A DNA stretch of 64,000 nt. It comes from Thiotrichaceae bacterium (lineage in GTDB: Bacteria; Pseudomonadota; Gammaproteobacteria; Beggiatoales; Beggiatoaceae). The translations under genes were made by a program, and so were the position numbers. Position 1 is the stretch's first letter, and every line of letters starts with the position of its first letter. This document shows, piece after piece, positions 58,910-64,000 of this stretch. Under the pieces are notes generated by a model, which saw only the letters and a list, made by a program, of their open reading frames with translations, was not told the DNA's origin and ran no database searches. Where the stretch lies: contig JAABRD010000028.1 of the NCBI GenBank assembly GCA_011391085.1, positions 1 to 64,000 of the forward strand. The letters run 5' to 3'.

Positions 58910-60145
58910 GAATGACAGTGGTACTTCCATTTCTTCACGACTATTATTGGTTGATTTACTCTTCTCGGATTGTTCTTTGGCCAGTCTGGCCTCTTCTCTG
59001 GCGCGTTGTGCTGCTATTTCAGCTTCTTTGGCGCGTCGATTAGCTTCTTCGATTTGGCGATTTGCATCACCTCCTATTTCTCCACTAGGAACTGGTTGAA
59101 TTTTCAGTTGCGCATCTCTCAATGCCTGTTCGGCCTCCTTAGCCCGTTGTTGCGCTTCTCTCGCCTGCTTTTCTGCCTCCTCAGCCCGTTGCTGGGCTTG
59201 TTGTGCCTGCACATTTTGACAACCCAAAAAACAAAACTTCCCCATGGTGGAATCGTAATTTTGCGGCACTTGTTGTCCATTGGTCGCGTCTGACACCCGT
59301 TGGCGCACATTAATCAACATGTCAGCCAAAGACAAATGGCCATCTTCTTGGATAGAAGTCAGTAAGTGTTTGGTAAAAGTACCATTCCGACCACCCGTAC
59401 CATCTTGATCTTGGGCCTCCGTCTCAGGTTGCGTGGGGTAAATGACAATAGCACCCTTTGAATTAGGCGGGGCGGCCAATCCTCCACGACTAATCCCCCG
59501 TGTGCCTCTTGTCAGTCCACCCTTTTGTCGACACGCATCTAAAATGACAATGTTGAACTTATTGCCCGCTTCGTTCATGCGTTCTAGCACTTCATCAACG
59601 ACCAGGGCGTTATACTTCACCTCCGCTTCACTGGTGCTATGAACATCGGTAGGAATCAGATAATTCTTGCTACCCGTTCTATCATCAATTTGCACCCCAT
59701 GGCCTGCATAATAGAACAAGCCAACGCTGTTGGAATCTTGTTGGAGAGTTTGAACAAACTTATCGACGGCCTCCCCCATTTGTTGGTAACTGGCATCAGT
59801 CAAGGAAACCACCGTAAACCGTTTATCTCCTCCTAGAGATTCCAAGGAACTTCTTATATCGGTAGCATCATTGACCGAATTATCTAACACTTCCCATTTG
59901 TCATCGTCATATTTGGCATTGCCAATTATCAAGGCATACCGCTTTCCTGTCACTTCACCCGTCGCACTGCCTTTTGACTGGGAAGGATGTTTCAGGTGTG
60001 TGGGAGAGGGTGCAACCGCGTCCCCGGAATAACTCCCCCTGGACAGAGACGGTCCGGGAATGGAGTTTTCTTTGATTTGGTTACATCCAGTACCAATGAG
60101 TCCAAGGGTAGCCATCATACTCACAAATAACACTTTGGTTTTCAT
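58907..60145 (-). CDS. Caspase-like (C14) lipoprotein with C-terminal coiled coil
   Basis: A 412-residue protein with lipobox LIGTGC (Cys21). The p20 caspase domain spans about residues 67-310: KRYALIIGNAKYDDDKWEVLDNSVNDATDIRSSLESLG, YYAGHGVQ with predicted His149, and VILDACRQK with predicted Cys205. SVNDA and the Asp-rich S1 region suggest Arg/Lys preference as in metacaspases (inference). The last ~100 residues are a long Ala/Gln/Glu/Arg coiled coil (AQQRAEEAEKQAREAQQRAKEAEQ). Probably anchored in the envelope. Confidence 0.9.
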   Translation of the reverse strand: MKTKVLFVSMMATLGLIGTGCNQIKENSIPGPSLSRGSYSGDAVAPSPTHLKHPSQSKGSATGEVTGKRYALIIGNAKYDDDKWEVLDNSVNDATDIRSSLESLGGDKRFTVVSLTDASYQQMGEAVDKFVQTLQQDSNSVGLFYYAGHGVQIDDRTGSKNYLIPTDVHSTSEAEVKYNALVVDEVLERMNEAGNKFNIVILDACRQKGGLTRGTRGISRGGLAAPPNSKGAIVIYPTQPETEAQDQDGTGGRNGTFTKHLLTSIQEDGHLSLADMLINVRQRVSDATNGQQVPQNYDSTMGKFCFLGCQNVQAQQAQQRAEEAEKQAREAQQRAKEAEQALRDAQLKIQPVPSGEIGGDANRQIEEANRRAKEAEIAAQRAREEARLAKEQSEKSKSTNNSREEMEVPLSF

Positions 60146-60172
60146 AAATTACCTCGTCATCTGACCTCTTGA

Positions 60173-60206
60173 GAAACTAAGTTTCTTTAAGAAACTTAGT
60201 TTCTGA
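60173..60206. terminator. Hairpin GAAACTAAGTTTCTTTAAGA
   Basis: AGAAACTAAGTTTCTT / AAGAAACTTAGTTTCT stem between the OmpA-like gene stop and the caspase gene start; the same sequence follows the FG-GAP gene. Confidence 0.6.
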
Positions 60207-60210
60207 TAGT

Positions 60211-60921
60211 TCATTCCGTAATAATTTCGACGCGCCGATTCATGGCATCAACTTCTGCGGGAGAATAAGAGTCAGGATTGTCGATGGGAATCGGTGCTTC
60301 TTCTCCCTTGCCTTCCGTAAGAATAGTGCTGGTGACACCTTTGTCTTTTAAATAACTTTCCAACGTTTTAGCACGTTTTTTAGACAACACCAGATTGGGT
60401 TGCGGGTCGCCTGCGGCATCGGTATGACCAATCAACTTAATGACAGGGATATTCTGTTCTGTCAGACAAGTGACCAGTTGTTTGGCCACCTGTTGACCTC
60501 TGTCACTGAAAGTGACTTTCCCGAATTGAAATTGAACTGGTATCGAATGTTTGGTCACCAGAACACCTCGAACTTGATGACGCATCATGGTATCGCAATT
60601 GAGAACCCCGCGTGTCGAATCACCAAACTCGGTAGCCAACAGTTGGGCTTTGGCCAAACTATCAAGCAACCGTTTAATCTCCATTTCCGCGGGTACTTGA
60701 GGAGTCACTTCGGGGTCATCGATAAAACTTAATGCCTGATTGTAAAAATTGGCTGCCGTTTGCCATTGCTTGCGTGCCATTGCCTGGTCTGCTTTGTTCT
60801 GGACTTTCTGCCATTCGGGTAGCGGTCCATGCGTTGGTGTGTGCAAGAATGATTGGGCTTGGAGGTTTTGGTTAAAAACCATACCAATCAAAAACAGTAA
60901 TAATGTAATTTTTTTGTTCAT
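60211..60921 (-). CDS. OmpA-family peptidoglycan-binding protein
   Basis: A 236-residue protein with a signal peptide (NQNLQAQ). Residues ~30-110 contain a TPR-like helix pair (ADQAMARKQWQTAANFYNQALSF). Residues ~120-236 are an OmpA C-like domain: VQFQFGKVTFSDRGQQVAKQLVTCL, IKLIGHTDAAGDPQPNLVLSKKRAKTLESYL and MNRRVEIITE carry the peptidoglycan-binding Asp/Arg positions. It is upstream of the caspase lipoprotein and may be coexpressed. Confidence 0.88.
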   Translation of the reverse strand: MNKKITLLLFLIGMVFNQNLQAQSFLHTPTHGPLPEWQKVQNKADQAMARKQWQTAANFYNQALSFIDDPEVTPQVPAEMEIKRLLDSLAKAQLLATEFGDSTRGVLNCDTMMRHQVRGVLVTKHSIPVQFQFGKVTFSDRGQQVAKQLVTCLTEQNIPVIKLIGHTDAAGDPQPNLVLSKKRAKTLESYLKDKGVTSTILTEGKGEEAPIPIDNPDSYSPAEVDAMNRRVEIITE

Positions 60922-60952
60922 AGGGAATAATTATTGCCTCTGAGTCGTTAAA

Positions 60953-61029
60953 GTAGGGTGGATTAAGCGAAGCGTATCCACCACTTTGTTATAAATTTTG
61001 GTGGATACGCTTCGCTTAATCCACCCTAC
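60953..61029. repeat. Hairpin GTAGGGTGGATTAAGCGAAG family
   Basis: Near-perfect inverted repeat, almost identical to 11556-11631. It is followed by another AGAAACTAAGTTTCTT hairpin (61044-61076) that probably terminates the FG-GAP gene. Confidence 0.7.
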
Positions 61030-61100
61030 GATTTAGGTATAAAAGAAACTAAGTTTCTTTAAGAAACTTAGTTTCTCCGCACTATCACTTCACTTCATAT

Positions 61101-62813
61101 CTACCGCGGTGACCAATTTAAGTCCGGCACGAGTCCCCTGGAATGACGGGCGCCTTTACCACCATTATCCCAGATATAGACTTCCCCAGTCTTCTGGTTC
61201 CACCAGAGAATATCAGCCTTCCCATCACGGTCAAAGTCGCCCGCCCCAGCCGCCATCCAACCGGTGCCGATGGGTACGCCTGGATATGATTCCCCGAAGA
61301 ACAAGTCGCCCGTTTTCTCATTCCACCAGAGAACGTCGCCGAAATTATCCCCGTCAAAATCCGCCACGCCCTTAGGCCGCCAACCCGTGTTTGGATCAAC
61401 GGTCACCCCCAAAGGCACTTTCGCCCCGCCGCTATACCAGACATAAAGTTCCCCCGTGGTTTGGTGATACCAAAGCACGTCACCAAAGCCGTCACCATTC
61501 AGGTCGCCACCACAGCAAGGTTTCCATTGGGTATCTGCGACAGTTCCAAGTGAACCCTTAGAACCATTCCCCAACCAGACATAGACTTCGCCCGTTTTCT
61601 GATTCCACCAAAGGATGTCCGCACGCCCATCTTTGTCATAATCAAACACGCCTCTAACCATCCAGCCGGTGTCAACTGGGACATTGCCAGCAGGATAATT
61701 GCCATGGCTACTCGTATAGAGGAACAGGTCACCGGTCGCTTTGTTAGACCACAAAATATCGTCTATCCCATCTCCATCAAAGTCGCGTGAGGTAGCGAGT
61801 AGCTTGGTGCCTGTACCAGTGAGAGGGTATGGATACTGTAACTGATTATCTATAGCGTAGGCGTGATAACTTCCACTAGCACTGCAACACCCCTGAAGTT
61901 TGAATCTAAACGCATCTTGCAAGGTGTTAATTACAACAATGATATATTCTCCAATCGCTGGTAGATATCCGGCACGAGCTTCCTCATTCTGCGGGGTAGT
62001 GCAGTTCAATATAAAACCACCGTCTGGTGGTGTGGTAAAGGTACTACCGCAAGAAACGGTCGCGGTGTAAGTTTGGGTACCTACTGTATAGGTGAACTGC
62101 CAAGAGGTGTTTACCAAAGGTTGTAAATCATCTCTATTGGTAGAGACGAAATTCGTACCTACGGTGTCGATTCGTGTGCCCGTAAGAGGGTATGGATGCT
62201 GTAACTGACTATCTATAGCGTAGGCGTAATAACTCCCACTCGCACTACAACAACCCTGAAGTTTAAAGACAAACCAGTCCTGTAAGGTGTTATTTACTAC
62301 AATGACATATTGCCCAGATGTTGGGTCATATGCAGCACCCACCACCTCATTCTGCGGGGTAGTGCAAGCCAGCCCAGCAGTCCCGTCCGGAGCCGCAACA
62401 ATGGCACTGGCACCACCGCACGAAATGGTCGCCGTGTAAGTTTTGGTACCGACTGTATAGGTGAACAGCCAAGAGGTGCTTACCAACGGTTGCAAATCAC
62501 TGGGATTGGTAGAACCAGCGGCCCTGACTAAACGTGTGGAAGCGTTTTCCGTAGCAAGATTCACTAACATCACTTCCGCAGGATAATTGGCCAGGCTACC
62601 CATTTCTGGGTAAGGAACCGAGGCGGTGGCCATTTCTTTCACCATTCTGGTTAGCGATGAACCACCCCCCTCAAAGTCGCCTTCGGCAAAGACTGGCGCA
62701 GTAGCGAATAGGGCCAAGAAGCCCAAAATCACCGTGTACTTGACACGATGACGTGTTCTTTTAGCCAGTTGGCACGAACTTGGCGCTGGCTGGTATATCA
62801 CGTTGTTAATCAT
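61101..62813 (-). CDS. Secreted FG-GAP/VCBS-repeat protein with duplicated Cys module
   Basis: A 570-residue exported protein (signal peptide ending APVFAEG). Residues ~95-325 hold two copies of a ~115-residue module (DLQPLV-x-TSW-x-FTYTVGT-x-TYTAT, CTTPQNE, FKLQGCCSASGSY-x-AYAID) that I do not recognise. Residues ~330-570 are five FG-GAP/VCBS repeats with Ca-binding loops (DFDGDGIDD, DYDKDGRAD, DLNGDGFGD, DFDGDNFGD, DFDRDGKAD) and ILWWNQKTGEVYVW-type blades. Probably a surface adhesin or ligand-binding protein. Confidence 0.85.
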   Translation of the reverse strand: MINNVIYQPAPSSCQLAKRTRHRVKYTVILGFLALFATAPVFAEGDFEGGGSSLTRMVKEMATASVPYPEMGSLANYPAEVMLVNLATENASTRLVRAAGSTNPSDLQPLVSTSWLFTYTVGTKTYTATISCGGASAIVAAPDGTAGLACTTPQNEVVGAAYDPTSGQYVIVVNNTLQDWFVFKLQGCCSASGSYYAYAIDSQLQHPYPLTGTRIDTVGTNFVSTNRDDLQPLVNTSWQFTYTVGTQTYTATVSCGSTFTTPPDGGFILNCTTPQNEEARAGYLPAIGEYIIVVINTLQDAFRFKLQGCCSASGSYHAYAIDNQLQYPYPLTGTGTKLLATSRDFDGDGIDDILWSNKATGDLFLYTSSHGNYPAGNVPVDTGWMVRGVFDYDKDGRADILWWNQKTGEVYVWLGNGSKGSLGTVADTQWKPCCGGDLNGDGFGDVLWYHQTTGELYVWYSGGAKVPLGVTVDPNTGWRPKGVADFDGDNFGDVLWWNEKTGDLFFGESYPGVPIGTGWMAAGAGDFDRDGKADILWWNQKTGEVYIWDNGGKGARHSRGLVPDLNWSPR

Positions 62814-62885
62814 TATTAAGGTACCTCTTTATTGGTAAAATGACAAAATGAATAGTCATGAAGTTTACACCTATAGAAACTATAG

Positions 62886-63047
62886 GGGGTGATGCAATGT
62901 GGGTGATATTTTTACCCTCACCCCCGGCCCCTCTCCCAGAGGGAGAGGGGGGAACGGCGGCACCAGTGGTTTTCTCCCCTCTCCCTCTGGGAGAGGGGCC
63001 GGGGGTGAGGGCAACTCTATGAATATCACCCACATTGCATCACTACC
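62886..63047. mobile_element. Family B element
   Basis: GGGTGATGCAATGTGGGTGATAT...ATATCACCCACATTGCATCACTACC, with the CCCTCACCCCCGGCCCCTC palindrome. The left outer base pair is altered and no target duplication is evident. It lies between the caspase/DUF4384 gene and the FG-GAP gene. Confidence 0.65.
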
Positions 63048-63057
63048 CTCCGCACCA

Positions 63058-64000
63058 TCACTTCACTTCATATTCCCCCGCCGCCATCACCCACCGCTTC
63101 GTCCCCAACTGTTGCGTTAATAACTCACGCAGTTGCGATTCGGTGATTGACGCCTGGTTTTTGGGTAACTGCGCAGTTTGGCCATCTACTACCACGGCTA
63201 TGAATAAGTTCTTCCCCGGTATATTTCCCGCAGTTAATTGGAAACCAGCATAAACATTTTCAGGAATTGTTACCGTTTGGCCGGCCTTAATCAGACGTTT
63301 TTCCTTGGCTTGCGGGATAATTCGAGTTAACTGGCCAGTGTAGTCAAGTTCCCAGACGATTAATTGTCCCGCCTGGTCACTTTGCACTTGCACTCGTAAC
63401 ACGTCACCGCTTCTCACTTCATTCCCTGGCAACACCGTTAACCGTAAAGATGGGTTGGACAGAATAGCCGTTGAGGGTGGCGGTGACGGGGAGGCACCCA
63501 TCGGTTTAATATCAAAGACAGCTTGCGGCGTTTGCACTTTGCCTTCTTCTACGGCGATTTGAACGGTCGACCGTTTAATAATCCTTTCCCAAGTCGTTTC
63601 GCTATTTAAACTGGCTAACCAAGCGTTAGTAAATAATCCTCCTGTTGTGGTGCCCACAGAGGGTTGGCCCGGTTTAGAACTGGCAAAAATGAGATGACCT
63701 TGATAATTCAAAAACAGTTCACGATATTCTCCCACCTTTGGCATACCGCGGTCTTTCGGTGGCGGCACCACATTGTTACACGCATCGGCAATGGCTAAAA
63801 ATAAGCGGGGACGTTTTTGTTGAAGACGTTCGATGATGTTATCAAAATCGTACAGTGAAGCGGCACCTGTAGCCTTTTTATTAAGTGCCAAAGAGGGCCA
63901 CCGAGTCGTTTTAGTTAACGCCCGTCCACCATGTCCAGAATAGTAAAAAATCACCACATCCTCCTTAGCCACCGTCAAGTTATTTAGGGCTGATTCCACT
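63058..64000 (-). CDS. Caspase-like protein with DUF4384-type domain (5' end beyond the window)
   Basis: Partial: the N terminus lies past the window edge. The visible 313 residues begin inside a C14 caspase domain: VVIFYYSGHGGRAL (predicted catalytic His) and LFLAIADACNNVVP (predicted Cys). Residues ~180-290 (LRLTVLPGNEVRSGDVLRVQVQSDQAGQLIVWELDYTGQLTRIIPQ) resemble DUF4384, a domain often joined to bacterial caspases. It is the sixth clan-CD protease locus of the window. Export cannot be judged. Confidence 0.85.
   Translation of the reverse strand, partial: VESALNNLTVAKEDVVIFYYSGHGGRALTKTTRWPSLALNKKATGAASLYDFDNIIERLQQKRPRLFLAIADACNNVVPPPKDRGMPKVGEYRELFLNYQGHLIFASSKPGQPSVGTTTGGLFTNAWLASLNSETTWERIIKRSTVQIAVEEGKVQTPQAVFDIKPMGASPSPPPSTAILSNPSLRLTVLPGNEVRSGDVLRVQVQSDQAGQLIVWELDYTGQLTRIIPQAKEKRLIKAGQTVTIPENVYAGFQLTAGNIPGKNLFIAVVVDGQTAQLPKNQASITESQLRELLTQQLGTKRWVMAAGEYEVK

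Noticed and set aside
62806-63120. Open frames on both strands across 62806-63120
   Set aside because: They are translations of the CCCTCACCCCCGGCCCCTC palindrome of a family B element.
1-64000. Intact transposase able to move the repeat families
   Set aside because: No transposase-like open reading frame was seen on either strand; the elements in this window are non-autonomous.
1-64000. tRNA or rRNA genes
   Set aside because: No cloverleaf-like or rRNA-like stretch was recognised by eye; a covariance-model scan would be needed to exclude them fully.

Overview
The window reads as a chromosomal segment of a gammaproteobacterium. It has a hisI/hisE–hinT–tatABC cluster, type I glutamine synthetase, AmtB, LipB and a UPF0114 protein. 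Secreted caspase-like proteases, toxin-antitoxin (TA) genes and palindromic intergenic repeats are unusually dense, which resembles large sulfur bacteria of the Beggiatoa/Thioploca/Thiomargarita group. That placement is inferred from gene content; no rRNA or marker alignment was possible. No rRNA, tRNA, CRISPR array or intact transposase was seen.

Layout. (1) 1-9.2 kb: a secreted Trp/Cys-rich protein, a secreted clostripain-like (C11) protease, two TA pairs, and a 1266-residue secreted protein joining 14 propeller-type repeats to a legumain/caspase-like domain. (2) 9.3-14.1 kb: a TA island (VapBC, Fic, RelB plus PIN remnant, RelBE, DUF433/DUF5615). (3) 14.2-23.8 kb: a 1679-residue WD40-like protein with a caspase domain and an internal 1.74-kb duplication, a Uma2 protein, and a frameshifted paralogue of the propeller protease. 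(4) 23.8-27.5 kb: two tandem HEPN modules and a second, differently decayed copy of the TA island. (5) 28-32 kb: methyltransferase/glycosyltransferase genes. (6) 32.5-38.4 kb: glnA, two malyl-CoA-lyase-like genes and a CBS protein, separated by repeat-filled gaps. (7) 38.8-43.5 kb, minus strand: polysaccharide pyruvyl transferase, flippase and O-antigen ligase. (8) 43.5-49.9 kb, minus strand: lipB, UPF0114, tatCBA, hinT, hisE, a TA remnant, two SYLF proteins and hisI. (9) 50-54.2 kb: sulfotransferase, amtB, and a serpin lipoprotein. (10) 54.2-56.2 kb: RelE and VapC modules. (11) 56.5-64 kb, minus strand: envelope block of small lipoproteins, a beta-barrel, a caspase lipoprotein, an OmpA protein, an FG-GAP protein and a truncated caspase/DUF4384 protein.

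Two themes stand out. First, six clan-CD cysteine protease loci sit in 64 kb, nearly all with export signals and several fused to propeller-type sensor arrays. Four of them end in the same 26-bp hairpin, and a serpin whose predicted P1 residue is Lys lies in the same window. This may be an envelope protease/inhibitor network that has not been described. Second, the gaps hold several non-autonomous element families whose insertion rules can be read directly. One duplicates TA and has an empty-site/filled-site pair inside the window. Two others, with related ends, make 8-bp duplications. These elements, with microsatellites and duplications, have split or truncated genes throughout.
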